A stretch of 64,000 bases of DNA from the NCBI RefSeq assembly GCF_014696105.1, contig NZ_JACJPO010000020.1, positions 124,001-188,000 on the forward strand, written 5' to 3'. The notes beneath the pieces were generated by a model. It saw nothing but the letters and a program-made list of their open reading frames with translations, had not been told where the DNA came from and did no database searches. The stretch's first letter is position 1, and the number at the start of each line of letters is the position of its first letter. Shown here piece after piece: positions 17,171-26,179 of the stretch. A program made the translations under genes and the position numbers. The stretch is from Microcoleus sp. FACHB-1515. GTDB taxonomy: Bacteria; Cyanobacteriota; Cyanobacteriia; Elainellales; Elainellaceae.

Positions 17171-17827
17171 CTACGATTCCGATCGCTGACCGAGGCGTGG
17201 TTCTGTTCCTTCCAAAAGCCGCCCAATGTTGGCACGATGACGCACGACGACATAAAGGCCGCCTGCGATCGTAATTAGCAGCATCGGCAGGGGGGCGTGG
17301 AGCATGAGGGCGACAATCGTGGAGGCGATCGCAGCGGTGATCGAGCTAATTGAAACAATTCGCGTGATTGCCAGCACAACGCCAAACACAGCTAGCGTCA
17401 ACAGGCCAACCTGCCAAGACAAAGCCAGCAGCACGCCTAATCCAGTCGCGACCGATTTGCCGCCTGCAAAGTTGAGCCAAACGGATTTGCTGTGACCGAG
17501 GATAGCGGCGAGTCCCCCTGTTGCCATTGCCCAAGGAATCAGCGCACTCGCGTCGAGATCGGCGGGTGTAGTTGAGATGACAGCGGGCAGACTGTACAGC
17601 CAGCGAGCCAGCAATACGGCAGCAACACCTTTGAGGGCATCCAAAATCAGCACGGCCAAGGCAGGCCATTTGCCCAAAGTGCGTAAAACGTTCGTGGCTC
17701 CGATCGATTTAGAGCCGTGATCGCGAATATCAATGCCTTTCAGCAATCGGCCTGCTAAATATCCGGTTGGAAATGAACCGAACAGATAGGCTGCGAGTAG
17801 AGCTAAACCGCTCCAGACGTACCACAT
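17171..17827 (-). CDS. plsY: Glycerol-3-phosphate acyltransferase PlsY
   Basis: A 218-residue integral membrane enzyme that acylates glycerol-3-phosphate from acyl-phosphate, the first step of membrane lipid synthesis. The three cytoplasmic PlsY motifs are present: GSFPTGYLAGRLLKGIDIRDHGSKSIGATN (motif 1 region), GHSKSVWLNFAGGKSVATGLG (motif 2) and RHRANIGRLLEGTE (motif 3). It has about five hydrophobic helices. The gene is followed upstream on the same strand by DUF3086, DUF3119 and mlaE genes, an order I associate with cyanobacteria. The 36-nt gap to DUF3086 suggests co-transcription. Confidence 0.93.
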   Translation of the reverse strand: MWYVWSGLALLAAYLFGSFPTGYLAGRLLKGIDIRDHGSKSIGATNVLRTLGKWPALAVLILDALKGVAAVLLARWLYSLPAVISTTPADLDASALIPWAMATGGLAAILGHSKSVWLNFAGGKSVATGLGVLLALSWQVGLLTLAVFGVVLAITRIVSISSITAAIASTIVALMLHAPLPMLLITIAGGLYVVVRHRANIGRLLEGTEPRLGQRSES

Positions 17828-17863
17828 GGCGAATTCCTCAATGCTATTTTTGAGTATTGCACC

Positions 17864-19258
17864 TTAGATCACAGGTGTTGCATTGGGATCGCCTGCGATC
17901 GCCAGCCACAGCGGAAATTGCAGCAGCGACAGGCTGATTTGATCTTCGGCTTCATCGATGATGATCAAAGGCAGTTGGCCGCGCTTAACCAGGCGATCGG
18001 CTCGCTGCGCCAGCGGTTCGGGCGCTTCAAACAGCACAATGCCTTGCTCCGAGCCAAAGTCGTTGCGCGTAATTCCCAAGCAGTCTTGCAGTCCACGCCG
18101 CCATTCACCCAAGCGCTCTGGAGAATTGGCAAGCACCAGCGTTCGCACTCGTTCACCATAGAGCTTCCGCAAAATCGAGATGGCAGCAGAAACAACCAAG
18201 ATGTTTTGCAGGCGCGATCCCATCGTGCGGACTGCACCTCGTCCACCCTGCGAGAAAAACCAGTTGGCAACGCGCTCGGCGTGAACGGGTTCAAAGGTGC
18301 GGCGCAGTTGCCAAGGTGGGCCGTAGTAGTCGGGTGAGTTGCGATACTGATCGAGCAGTTTGCGAATTTGGCGCGTTTGCTCTTGAAACGTCGATTCGGC
18401 AAAGCGCGGCATCGCATCGGAGTCACGGGGATTGCGGTCGCGCTCGCGGTCTCGATCGCGCAGATCGCGGTCTCGATCGCGGCCTTCTCGATCGCGGGGT
18501 TCTCTTGACTCGCGGGCAGGTGGAGCGGCAAGCTGCATTTGTTCGGCTGCTGTTGCCAAATCTTGCAGACTGCCAACCAGATAGTCTTTGAAGCCCTGCA
18601 CGCGAATCGCCAGTTCCTGCGATGATCCGGCAAAGGTCGATCGCATCTCGGCGCGGATACGGTCTTGGCGGCGTTCAAGCTGCTCGATCGATAGCTGTAG
18701 AGCTTGTTTGCGCTGCTCTAGTTCGTTCAAGCCTTCTTTCATCATGCGCGTCAACACGCGCTGAGATTCGGCCATTTGCTCGCGCAGCATGGTCGTGTAG
18801 CTCGCTTGCAAGGTGGCGATTTCCTGCTGGAGGGCTTGCTCTTGCTGCCGCAGTTGCGCGACGCGATCGGCAAGATCTGTAACTTCTGAATCAAAAACTT
18901 CTGCATCAAACTCTGCCGCATCGGAATCGGGCGGATCGACTTCTGGCAGCGTTAATTCGGGCAGCGGCGTTTCGGCGGCGTGCGTGTCGTCTGAATGGTC
19001 TGAATCGATCGCCTCCGGCTCTGCATCCTCTGCGCCATCGGCAAAATACAGCGGTGTCTCGTCGTTGAAGTCGAATTCGTTGGTATCTTCGCTGGTGTCC
19101 GAATTGGTATCCGACTCAGTGCCGTTCGATCGCGGCAGCGTCAACTCCGGCAGCGACACCAGCGGCAATGCGTCGGCAGAATCATCGGTTTCGGCAGGTG
19201 CGCCGTCCGGCTGAGGCGATCGATCGGTGGGTGGCTGCGGAAATTCGTCGGAATACAT
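17864..19258 (-). CDS. DUF3086 protein, coiled-coil with Arg/Asp repeat
   Basis: A 464-residue cyanobacterial protein of unknown function. The N-terminal 120 residues are acidic and low in complexity (Asp/Glu/Ser/Thr). A long coiled-coil follows (about 130-215, QLRQQEQALQQEIATLQ to RRQDRIRAEM). Then a charged stretch of alternating Arg and Asp/Glu (about 250-285, REGRDRDRDLRDRDRERDRN) precedes the conserved globular DUF3086 end (YYGPPWQLRRTFEPVHAERV to LLQFPLWLAIAGDPNATPVI). The repeat is encoded by GATCGCG-type units, so HIP1-like DNA probably helped its expansion. ATG at 19258 was preferred to a GTG two codons upstream. It lies 29 nt downstream of the DUF3119 gene. Confidence 0.8.
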   Translation of the reverse strand: MYSDEFPQPPTDRSPQPDGAPAETDDSADALPLVSLPELTLPRSNGTESDTNSDTSEDTNEFDFNDETPLYFADGAEDAEPEAIDSDHSDDTHAAETPLPELTLPEVDPPDSDAAEFDAEVFDSEVTDLADRVAQLRQQEQALQQEIATLQASYTTMLREQMAESQRVLTRMMKEGLNELEQRKQALQLSIEQLERRQDRIRAEMRSTFAGSSQELAIRVQGFKDYLVGSLQDLATAAEQMQLAAPPARESREPRDREGRDRDRDLRDRDRERDRNPRDSDAMPRFAESTFQEQTRQIRKLLDQYRNSPDYYGPPWQLRRTFEPVHAERVANWFFSQGGRGAVRTMGSRLQNILVVSAAISILRKLYGERVRTLVLANSPERLGEWRRGLQDCLGITRNDFGSEQGIVLFEAPEPLAQRADRLVKRGQLPLIIIDEAEDQISLSLLQFPLWLAIAGDPNATPVI

Positions 19259-19287
19259 GGGCACAAATCATCAATCTCTTGACCAGT

Positions 19288-19683
19288 CTACTCTGCGGCG
19301 GGCGGATCGAGCGGAATGCGCTGGCGCAGACAGGCTTCGAGCGACTTGGGATCAAACAAAATCGGCAGAAAATGAATGCTTTTGATTTCTTTGAAGTAGA
19401 ACAAAATTGGCACAGGCGGCCAGAAAACCCGCCAGTTTTGCCACTCCTGGTAGGGAAAACGGCGAATTAGCGTTTCCCCTCGAAAAATATCGAGCGCGGT
19501 TTCGGTGAAGCGCAGGCGCAAAGTCGCGGCTTGAAACAAAAGAAACAAGCCGAACAACGCGATCGCACCGCTCACCCAAGGCCGAACCAGAAATAGCGGC
19601 ACAGCGATCAGCACAAGGGCGATCGGAAGAGCGTAGCTCGGCTGTAGCTCGATCTCGGTAGAAGATGGAGAAGCGGTTGTCAC
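19288..19683 (-). CDS. DUF3119 family membrane protein
   Basis: A 131-residue protein with two adjacent membrane helices (ALPIALVLIAVPLFLVR and SGAIALFGLFLLFQAATL) followed by a soluble domain containing LDIFRGETLIRRFPYQEWQNW and PILFYFKEIKSIHFLPILFD. This resembles a bacterial PH-like fold, in which aromatic strands follow a short membrane anchor. It belongs to a cyanobacterial family with no assigned function. It sits between mlaE (55 nt) and DUF3086 (29 nt) on the same strand, so a role in envelope lipid traffic is possible by context only. Confidence 0.75.
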   Translation of the reverse strand: MTTASPSSTEIELQPSYALPIALVLIAVPLFLVRPWVSGAIALFGLFLLFQAATLRLRFTETALDIFRGETLIRRFPYQEWQNWRVFWPPVPILFYFKEIKSIHFLPILFDPKSLEACLRQRIPLDPPAAE

Positions 19684-19738
19684 AATAATCTATTTCCAAT
19701 TCGCCAGTTTCATTTTAAGGCGGAATGATTGGCCTGCC

Positions 19739-20524
19739 CTAAAACGTGGCGCTGCTGGCCCCGCGAAACATCGCCCAAGATAGAAAAAAATTGCTGATGA
19801 AAATGGTGAGGATCGCCGTAACGACGGCTGCGGTTGTAGACTGGCCGACGCCTTTTGCCCCGCCCGTTGTGGTTAAGCCCCAGCTACAGCCGATCACGGC
19901 AATAAAGCTTCCAAAAATTGACCCTTTGATCATGGCGTTGATCAAGTCCCAAGGGTCAAGAAAATTGCGAGCCGAATCGAGAATGATGTTTGGGTGGATG
20001 TCGTAGAGGGTGGAGGCGATGAATGTTCCGCCTGTCATGCCGATCAGAAATGACAAAATTGTGAGCAGTGGCAGCATCAGGCAGCAGCCGAGCAAGCGCG
20101 GGATTACGAGATAGTCGATCGGGTCGGCTTTGAGCATTTGCAGCGCGTCAATTTGCTCGGTGACGCGCATTGTGCCGATTTCGGCGGCAAAGGCCGAGCC
20201 GACTCGTCCAGCGAGAACAACGGCAGTCAGGACGGGAGCAAGTTCGCGAGATAGCGCGATCGCCAAAACGCCGCCAATTGCACGAGTCGCCCCAAAGTTA
20301 ATGAATTCTCTGGCAACTTGAATGGTGAACACCATGCCAACAAATAAGGCTGTCGTCAGAGCGATCGGAAGCGAGTCTGGCCCGACGATCGCCATTTGTT
20401 CGATGGTGTTGCGGCGATGGATGCGTCCGCGCAGCAGATGAACAACAACTTGACCGCCAAGCAAGATGGCGGCGATTAATCGCTGCGTCCAAAGTCCCAG
20501 TCCGGGTTTGACTGTTTGGCTCAC
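19739..20524 (-). CDS. mlaE: MlaE-family lipid ABC transporter permease
   Basis: A 261-residue permease of the MlaE/YrbE/TGD1 family, which moves phospholipids or other lipids between membranes together with an MlaF ATPase and an MCE-domain protein. Family signatures are the conserved helix IALTTALFVGMVFTIQVARE, SRELAPVLTAVVLAGRVGSAFAAEIGTMRVTEQIDAL and VIGCSWGLTTTGGAKGVGQSTTAAVVTAI. It starts with GTG, with AGGG a few bases upstream. No ATPase or MCE gene is in the immediate neighbourhood. It heads the plsY cassette on the minus strand. Confidence 0.92.
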   Translation of the reverse strand: MSQTVKPGLGLWTQRLIAAILLGGQVVVHLLRGRIHRRNTIEQMAIVGPDSLPIALTTALFVGMVFTIQVAREFINFGATRAIGGVLAIALSRELAPVLTAVVLAGRVGSAFAAEIGTMRVTEQIDALQMLKADPIDYLVIPRLLGCCLMLPLLTILSFLIGMTGGTFIASTLYDIHPNIILDSARNFLDPWDLINAMIKGSIFGSFIAVIGCSWGLTTTGGAKGVGQSTTAAVVTAILTIFISNFFLSWAMFRGASSATF

Positions 20525-20738
20525 GGGTTGCCCTGCTTGCTTTTATGTCATTCGTTAAATCGCTTTAAGTTTAGTCGATCGATCGTCTCATCTGCTGGAA
20601 CGTGGTTGAGCAGTTTGGCGAGATTAGCTTCTCAGAATCTTTCAGCTTTATTTAAGATTTCTCACAGCCGATTGGCGCATCTTCAACTTGAGCTTATGTT
20701 GGAAACAAGTGAAGTTTATCACCTTGATTCGATCGCCT

Positions 20739-21035
20739 ATGCAAGCGCGTATGAGCCTGTTGCCCAATTTGTTGCAGTCGATTTTTCTTGCAGCGCTGTT
20801 TGGTTTTCTGCTTCCGGTTTTGGTACTGGGCGGATTGTGGGGAGCGCTGGAGCTAGTGGATTGGCTTTCGGACTGGGCGATCGTGCATCAGATTGGGGGG
20901 GAGATGGCGCAGTTTTTGAGTGTGTTTGGTAGTGGTCATGCGGTGCGCGGGCTGATTGTGATTGGATTAGCCTGTAGTGCAGTTGGGGTGTTGTTAGATA
21001 GCTACACGCTGTATCGGCAAAGTTTGCGCGGATAG
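20739..21035 (+). CDS. Hypothetical two-helix membrane protein
   Basis: A 98-residue protein with helices LLQSIFLAALFGFLLPVLVLG and AVRGLIVIGLACSAVGVLLD. An alternative ATG at 20751 would remove MQAR and leave MSLLPNLL; both are in frame and neither has a convincing Shine-Dalgarno. I do not recognise the family. It is followed by a 326-nt gene-free stretch holding a dispersed repeat. Confidence 0.55.
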   Translation: MQARMSLLPNLLQSIFLAALFGFLLPVLVLGGLWGALELVDWLSDWAIVHQIGGEMAQFLSVFGSGHAVRGLIVIGLACSAVGVLLDSYTLYRQSLRG

Positions 21036-21089
21036 CTGGCTTTTTGAAGATTGATTGCTTCTTGGTTAAATCAGTTTTGGGAAGATATC

Positions 21090-21235
21090 GATCGCCCTTA
21101 AGATTCCTTGCGATTTCCGAGCCAGTGGAGTGTTGGGGTTGCCCCTCCTCCACACCTCCAACCCCAGCAGGGAGATTGCATTTCCCTTTGCTACGCAAGG
21201 GCTTACTTGCAAGGTCGATGTGGCGCTTCGCATTG
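21090..21235. repeat. Dispersed intergenic repeat, copy 1
   Basis: This 146-bp block matches 24045-24196 along most of its length in the same orientation. Shared landmarks in order are GATCGCC, TTCCTTTCGAT/TTCCTTGCGAT, TTGCCCCTCCTCCA, ACCTCCAACCCCAGCAGGG, ACGCAAGGG and GCGCTTCGCATTG. The middle differs between copies. It lies between the small membrane protein and ilvH with nothing else visible in 21036-21361. Confidence 0.75.
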
Positions 21236-21361
21236 GCTGTGCCGTCCGCGTCCCTCGTTTCCGAACCATTGCCTTTTGCCGACACCTGACACCCGGCACC
21301 CGATCGCATCGCAGGAGAATCGCTATAAGATCAAGGGTCTACACAGCAAACGAGCAGGGCG

Positions 21362-21883
21362 ATGAAACATACGATTTCGGTGTTGGTGGAAGATGAAGCG
21401 GGGGTGTTGACGCGGATTGCGGGATTGTTTGCGCGGCGCGGCTTCAATATTGAAAGCTTGGCGGTGGGACCTGCGGAACAGATGGGAATCTCGCGAATCA
21501 CAATGGTGGTTCCGGGAGACGATCGCATCATTGAACAGCTTACGAAGCAGCTTTATAAGTTAATCAATGTTCTCAAGGTGCAAGACATTACGGAAGTGCC
21601 GTGCGTTGAGCGGGAACTGATGCTGCTGAAGGTGAATGCGACGAGTTCTAATCGATCGGAAATTTTGGAACTGGTGCAGATTTTTCGGGCGCGAGTCGTG
21701 GATGTGGCGGAGGATTCGCTGACGGTGGAAGTAGTCGGCGATCCCGGCAAGATGGTGGCGATCGTGCAAGTCCTCAGTCGCTTTGGTCTGCGTGAAATTG
21801 CCCGCACTGGAAAGATTGCCCTGACTCGTGAATCCGGTGTGAATACTGAATACCTCAAGTCGCTGGAAGCAAAAGTGGTGTAG
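21362..21883 (+). CDS. ilvH: Acetolactate synthase small (regulatory) subunit
   Basis: A 173-residue regulatory subunit with an ACT domain ([36 protein letters not shown]) that binds valine for feedback control of branched-chain amino-acid synthesis. The C-terminal half ([39 protein letters not shown]) matches the second ACT-like domain. Length and start are typical. The catalytic subunit gene is not nearby. The stop is 4 nt from the convergent stop of the pentapeptide gene. Confidence 0.93.
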   Translation: MKHTISVLVEDEAGVLTRIAGLFARRGFNIESLAVGPAEQMGISRITMVVPGDDRIIEQLTKQLYKLINVLKVQDITEVPCVERELMLLKVNATSSNRSEILELVQIFRARVVDVAEDSLTVEVVGDPGKMVAIVQVLSRFGLREIARTGKIALTRESGVNTEYLKSLEAKVV

Positions 21884-21887
21884 CGCC

Positions 21888-24236
21888 CTACTTGAAGTAG
21901 ATCAGCAGGTTCAAACCGGGAATTGTGCGCGAAAGCGTCCACAGCAGCAGAGCAATATAGAGCAGGCCGAGGCTCCACTGATACCAGGCAAGTGTGGCGA
22001 TCGCTCCGGGCAAGGCGCGATCGCGCAGGCGAATATCGTTGAAGCCGATCTTCAGCAGATTGTTCAAGCTGAAATCAAAGTAGTTGAGCCAGTTCCAGCG
22101 ACGCTCCCACAAGATCGGCAGGTAGCGTTCGCGAAACATTTCGTAGCGCGGCAGGATAGGCAAACGTCCGATCACGATTCGCAATTGGCGCAGCGTGCCT
22201 TCTTCCTCGAAGTAGCTGACGTTCATCAGATCGTGATAGCGTCCGCGTCCGTAAATTACGGTGAGCAGGGCGATCGGCACAGGCAGCAAGACGAGGGCAA
22301 GGCAGGCGATCGTCCAACCGGGACGCTGCGAGGTGCGAACGATCGCCGCTAGCCCGCTCAAGGTGAGAAAGCTAAAGCCGCTCAGCATCCATACCGTTTC
22401 GCTGAAGTTTGGCAAAATTGGCTGGGGAATGCGGCGGCGGCAGCGATCGACCAGCCAAAACACCAAGCCGAAGTAGGCGATCGCCACCAGTCCCACGCCA
22501 AAAATCAGCCAGAAATTCGTGCCGTACTGACTCAACAGCAACAGCAAGTTCAGGCCGAGCCAGTGCACCGCATCCAGCAGCCAGGAAGGAATCGATCGCG
22601 CCTGAGTCACCACGACGCGATCGCGCACTCGCACATAGGTTGCCAAGTCGATGCCGGAAAGTTTAAGCAAATCGGTGAGATTGCGAAGCGGTTGGGGCGA
22701 TCGAGCCGCAAGAATGGCGGCGGCTTGGTCGGGCGAAAACCCGATGCGCCGAAGCTGTTCGATCGAGGCGGTATTCAAATTTGTGCCAAGCAATCGCTGC
22801 TTGAGTTCTTGCAGCCTCAGTCGTTCGGTGGTGTATTCGATCTGATTGGCGTCGGTGATTTGCTCTTGCAGCCGAAAGTTTCGCACCAAGTTTCGCAGCA
22901 GAGTTTCATTGCCGCGCAAAGTTGGCACGGAAAGGACGCGCCCGACAATGCCAGGATTGCCCAAGATGCGAGCGCGATCGGCGCTAAATTGCAGTCCAGC
23001 GACGTTCAAATATGCGGATTTGCCAAAGCTGGCGTCGCCAAAATCGGCGCGATCGAGAATGCTAGCGCCGCGCAAATTCACGGGCTGGCTGAACTGGGAT
23101 TCATAAAAGGTGACGCGATCGCTCCAGACAGCATCGCTGAAAAAGACTGACTGCTGAAAGCGGCTGCGATCGAAGCTGACGGCTGCTTGCCAGCGGGTTT
23201 GAGCAAAATCGGCGTTGCCTTGCCACTGGATGCGGCTGAAGTTGGCGTGGTGGAAGCTGGCCTGACTGAAGTTGGCGGTTTTTTGAAATTCGCTGCTTTG
23301 AAACGTGGTGCTGCCCTGAAATTGCGCTTGGTTGAAGCTGGCGCGATCGAAGAAAATTGCACTCCGAAATTGGGCATCTTGCCGCCACACTGCTCCGGCA
23401 AAGCTGGCAGTTTGACCGAAGCGCGATTCGATCGCAGCGGTCTGGTCGAAATCTGCGCCTTGGGCTTCGACTCGTGCCAGGAAAAAGGTGTTGCTGAAGT
23501 TGGCAATGCCCTCGAAGCGGGTTTGCACAAGTTTTAAGGGGCCGCGAAAGACGGTGATTTGCTGAGGGGCGGGCTGGCGGGCGAGGAGCGATCGCGACAG
23601 TTGGCTGAGTTGCAGCAATCGGAGGCGATCGCGCTGAAGCTGCGTTTGTTCGCCTTCACTTAAAAGTGGGGTGGGCTGGCCGTAGAGCGGTTCGGGAAAG
23701 CCGAAGTCGCTGAATTTGAGTTCGCCCAAGATTTGTGAATAGCTCAAATCGATTCCGGTTGGCGTGTTCGATCGCCGCAGTTGAATTTGCAAAAGGCGGT
23801 AGAACGAGTCGCGAAAGGCAGCGTTTTCAGAGCGCAGGTCGATGATGAAGCGGCGCAAATCGATCGATCGCACGCCATCAGCAGGGGTGGGGTTGGCGAT
23901 GCGCTGTTGAAGGAGTTCGAGGGTGAGTGGAAGGCGAGCGGGTTGGGCGATCGCGGCTTGGGCACTGTTGGGGTGGGAAAAGATGAGTAGGAGGGCGAGG
24001 GCGATCGCGAGAATGATGGTGAGAAGCTCGGAAGCAGATGGCGCGATCGCCTTTTGAATTCCTTTCGATTTTCCGAACCATTGGAGGCTAGGGGCGTTGC
24101 CCCTCCTCCAAACCTCCAACCCCAGCAGGGGGTCGTCCCCCCCTGCACCCCCACGCAAGGGTCGATCGGTGGGAGGCGTTAAAGCGCTTCGCATTGCATC
24201 AGTATCAAGGGGTCTTTGGGGTTCAAAAGGCGGCAC
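21888..24236 (-). CDS. Pentapeptide-repeat membrane protein with a helix-hairpin-helix segment
   Basis: A large protein of up to 782 residues. From about 62 there is a signal-like hydrophobic run (SELLTIILAIALALLLIFSH then SAQA). Pentapeptide-like A/N-x-F repeats follow at about 238-405 (FSNTFFLARVEAQGADFDQ, ASFNQAQFQGSTTF), then a helix-hairpin-helix-like segment (about 485-530, LNTASIEQLRRIGFSPDQAA, LTDLLKLSGI). Membrane helices occupy about 558-600, 615-635, 640-662 and the C-terminus. I do not know its function; the order suggests an exported beta-helix anchored by C-terminal helices. The first 60 codons read through a dispersed repeat (24045-24196) with no ATG, GTG or TTG between the repeat's end and the signal sequence. 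The true start is thus uncertain: ATG at 24236 or 24194, or TTG at 24119. Confidence 0.7.
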   Translation of the reverse strand: MPPFEPQRPLDTDAMRSALTPPTDRPLRGGAGGDDPLLGLEVWRRGNAPSLQWFGKSKGIQKAIAPSASELLTIILAIALALLLIFSHPNSAQAAIAQPARLPLTLELLQQRIANPTPADGVRSIDLRRFIIDLRSENAAFRDSFYRLLQIQLRRSNTPTGIDLSYSQILGELKFSDFGFPEPLYGQPTPLLSEGEQTQLQRDRLRLLQLSQLSRSLLARQPAPQQITVFRGPLKLVQTRFEGIANFSNTFFLARVEAQGADFDQTAAIESRFGQTASFAGAVWRQDAQFRSAIFFDRASFNQAQFQGSTTFQSSEFQKTANFSQASFHHANFSRIQWQGNADFAQTRWQAAVSFDRSRFQQSVFFSDAVWSDRVTFYESQFSQPVNLRGASILDRADFGDASFGKSAYLNVAGLQFSADRARILGNPGIVGRVLSVPTLRGNETLLRNLVRNFRLQEQITDANQIEYTTERLRLQELKQRLLGTNLNTASIEQLRRIGFSPDQAAAILAARSPQPLRNLTDLLKLSGIDLATYVRVRDRVVVTQARSIPSWLLDAVHWLGLNLLLLLSQYGTNFWLIFGVGLVAIAYFGLVFWLVDRCRRRIPQPILPNFSETVWMLSGFSFLTLSGLAAIVRTSQRPGWTIACLALVLLPVPIALLTVIYGRGRYHDLMNVSYFEEEGTLRQLRIVIGRLPILPRYEMFRERYLPILWERRWNWLNYFDFSLNNLLKIGFNDIRLRDRALPGAIATLAWYQWSLGLLYIALLLWTLSRTIPGLNLLIYFK
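24045..24196. repeat. Dispersed intergenic repeat, copy 2, overlapping a gene start
   Basis: This is the longer (152-bp) relative of 21090-21235. Here the middle holds CAGGGGGTCGTCCCCCCCTG, a self-complementary G/C block, then CACCCCCACGCAAGGG. On the minus strand it is open in the frame of the pentapeptide gene and supplies codons such as LLGLEVWRRGN; the copy near ilvH encodes the same run in an unused frame. Confidence 0.75.
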
Positions 24237-24478
24237 AATTTATTCTGACACTTCCCAACCCCTCCCTCTCCCCCCGGTACAGACGCGAAATCTCGCATCT
24301 TGATCTTCGCTCCCCAACGCCCGACACCCGATCGCGAAGCGCAAAGAGGATTACCTCCGTAGAACCCCCCTTGTCACTCTCCTGCAAATTTGTCTGCTTG
24401 TGACTTCTCACAGGCAACTGGGCATACTAAAAAGCAAGCTCATTTCAACTCGATCGCCTTCCAACGACAAGACAACCT

Positions 24479-25813
24479 ATGGAATCTCGTCAAGCGTCTC
24501 AAATCGACCTCGATCGCATTCGCGAGCAGTACGATCGCTCTCCCTACCCGCGCATTCCGCTGGAAAATTCGCCCAAAAATGACTACAACCAGTTGTTTAT
24601 TCACAACATGGTGACGCCTTACTATTTGCGCTATCAGCGCGTGGTAGATACGCAAGACAAGCTGATTTTGGATGTGGGCTGTGGCAGTGGCTATAAGTCT
24701 TTGCAGCTTGCCGAAGCAAATCCGGGTGCGAAAATTGTCGGGATCGATCTGTCGCCGCTGTCGATCGATTTGGCAAAGCAGCGATTGGCGCATCACGGTT
24801 TTGAAAATGTTGAGTTTCATGCGATGTCAGTCGATGACATTCCGCAGCTTGGCATGACGTTTGACTATATCAACTGCGATGAACTGCTGTATATCCTGCC
24901 AAATCCGATCGCAGGGCTGCACGTGATGAAGTCGGTGCTGAAGCCGCAGGGATTGCTCAGAACCAATCTACACAGTGCCTATCAGCGGCAGGGCTATCAT
25001 CGCGGCCAAGCGCTGTTTCAAATGCTGGGGCTGACGGAGAACAATCCGGGTGAGGAAGAAGTGGGCATCGTCATCGAAACGATGAAGGCGCTCAAAGACG
25101 ATGTGGCACTCAAGGCGCAAAACTGGCAACCTCAGTACGAAGGGCCAGACGGAGAACAAACCATTTTGATGAATCATCTGCTGCTGGGCGACAAAGGGTT
25201 CACCGTTGCCCAGATGTTTGCAATGCTGCGCGAAACGGATTTGGAGTTTGTCAGCATGGTCAACTGGCGACAGTGGGAAGTCACCGATCTATTCAAAGAT
25301 GCAGACGATCTCCCTGCTTACATCGGCTTGAGCTTGCTGGGCGCGTCGCCGGAAGAACGTCTACGTGCGTATGAACTGATGCATCCTGTGCATCGCCTGC
25401 TCGACTTTTGGTGTACCCATCCGGACAACGTGGAGATCACGCCGATCGATGACTGGTCAGATCACGACTGGCAAAATGCAATCATTCACCTGCATCCACA
25501 ATTGCGGACTGAACCAATGCGCGAATCGTTGACCAAGGCGATCGAAGATTCCACCCAGTTCCAGATCAATCGCCTCGTCAGTGTTTCCAGCTTGGGTCAG
25601 GTGTTTATTGAAAATACGAATGCGTCTTGTTTGCTGCCCTTGTGGGAGTCGCCGCAGCCGTTCAAGGTTCTGGTCGATCGCTTCCTCAAGGTGCGCCCCG
25701 TCCATCCGGTGACGCTCGAACCCACCACGCCAGAAGTCGCCTTTCAAACGATCAAAAAAATGCTCAATCAGCTTGAGGCATTTTTGTTTGTGCTGCCAGA
25801 GCGATCGATCTAG
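24479..25813 (+). CDS. Class I SAM-dependent methyltransferase with C-terminal extension
   Basis: A 444-residue protein. The SAM-binding motif I is LILDVGCGSGYKS (VGCGSG at 66-71), followed by VGIDLSPLSIDLAKQRL (motif post-I) and FDYINCDELLYILPNP. About 250 residues follow the Rossmann domain, much longer than a minimal methyltransferase. They include helical segments (FTVAQMFAMLRETDLEFVS) and a C-terminal part resembling the winged-helix tail of cyanobacterial methyltransferases annotated as class I enzymes. The methyl acceptor is unknown. It starts with MESRQASQIDLDRIREQYDR. The gene stands alone between two repeat-rich spacers. Confidence 0.8.
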   Translation: MESRQASQIDLDRIREQYDRSPYPRIPLENSPKNDYNQLFIHNMVTPYYLRYQRVVDTQDKLILDVGCGSGYKSLQLAEANPGAKIVGIDLSPLSIDLAKQRLAHHGFENVEFHAMSVDDIPQLGMTFDYINCDELLYILPNPIAGLHVMKSVLKPQGLLRTNLHSAYQRQGYHRGQALFQMLGLTENNPGEEEVGIVIETMKALKDDVALKAQNWQPQYEGPDGEQTILMNHLLLGDKGFTVAQMFAMLRETDLEFVSMVNWRQWEVTDLFKDADDLPAYIGLSLLGASPEERLRAYELMHPVHRLLDFWCTHPDNVEITPIDDWSDHDWQNAIIHLHPQLRTEPMRESLTKAIEDSTQFQINRLVSVSSLGQVFIENTNASCLLPLWESPQPFKVLVDRFLKVRPVHPVTLEPTTPEVAFQTIKKMLNQLEAFLFVLPERSI

Positions 25814-25834
25814 CTCGCGGTCTGGTCAGGCGAT

Positions 25835-26056
25835 CGGCTTGCCCTCACCCCTCACCCCGGAGGAGTGAGGCAACAGATTCTCCTTCTCCCTAGGGAGAAG
25901 GGGCTAGGCCGTGTTTCAAAAGGCAGTGATCCTCCCCAACCCTCCTTACTAAGGAGGGAGCCGAACCGCTCAAAGTCCCCCTTTTCAAGGGGGATTTAGG
26001 GGGATCTCAGTGGAGAAATCTAACCACCAGGAGGTTTTAAAACACACCCTAGGGGA
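25835..26056. repeat. Cluster of short intergenic repeats upstream of pilA
   Basis: Three repeat types occur side by side. TCTCCTTCTCCC with GGGAGAAGGGGCTAGG (25880-25908) matches 46820-46850. A block at 25927-25978 (GATCCTCCCCAACCCTCC, GAGGGAGCCGAACCGCTC) recurs inverted at 59805-59855. AGTCCCCC-hairpin-GGGGGATTTAGGGGG (25973-26003) recurs at 39558-39589 and inverted at 46771-46806. No gene is visible in 25814-26179; the last part is the pilA leader. Confidence 0.7.
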
Positions 26057-26179
26057 TGAGGGCAGGCTGTTTCTACAGAATTTTTTCCACATGGATGATA
26101 TGAAACGCACAAGGCTTGGGCAAATTAGTTGCAGGAGTTAGAAATCCATCGTCCCGAACCTAAAGGAGAAACGATTCTC

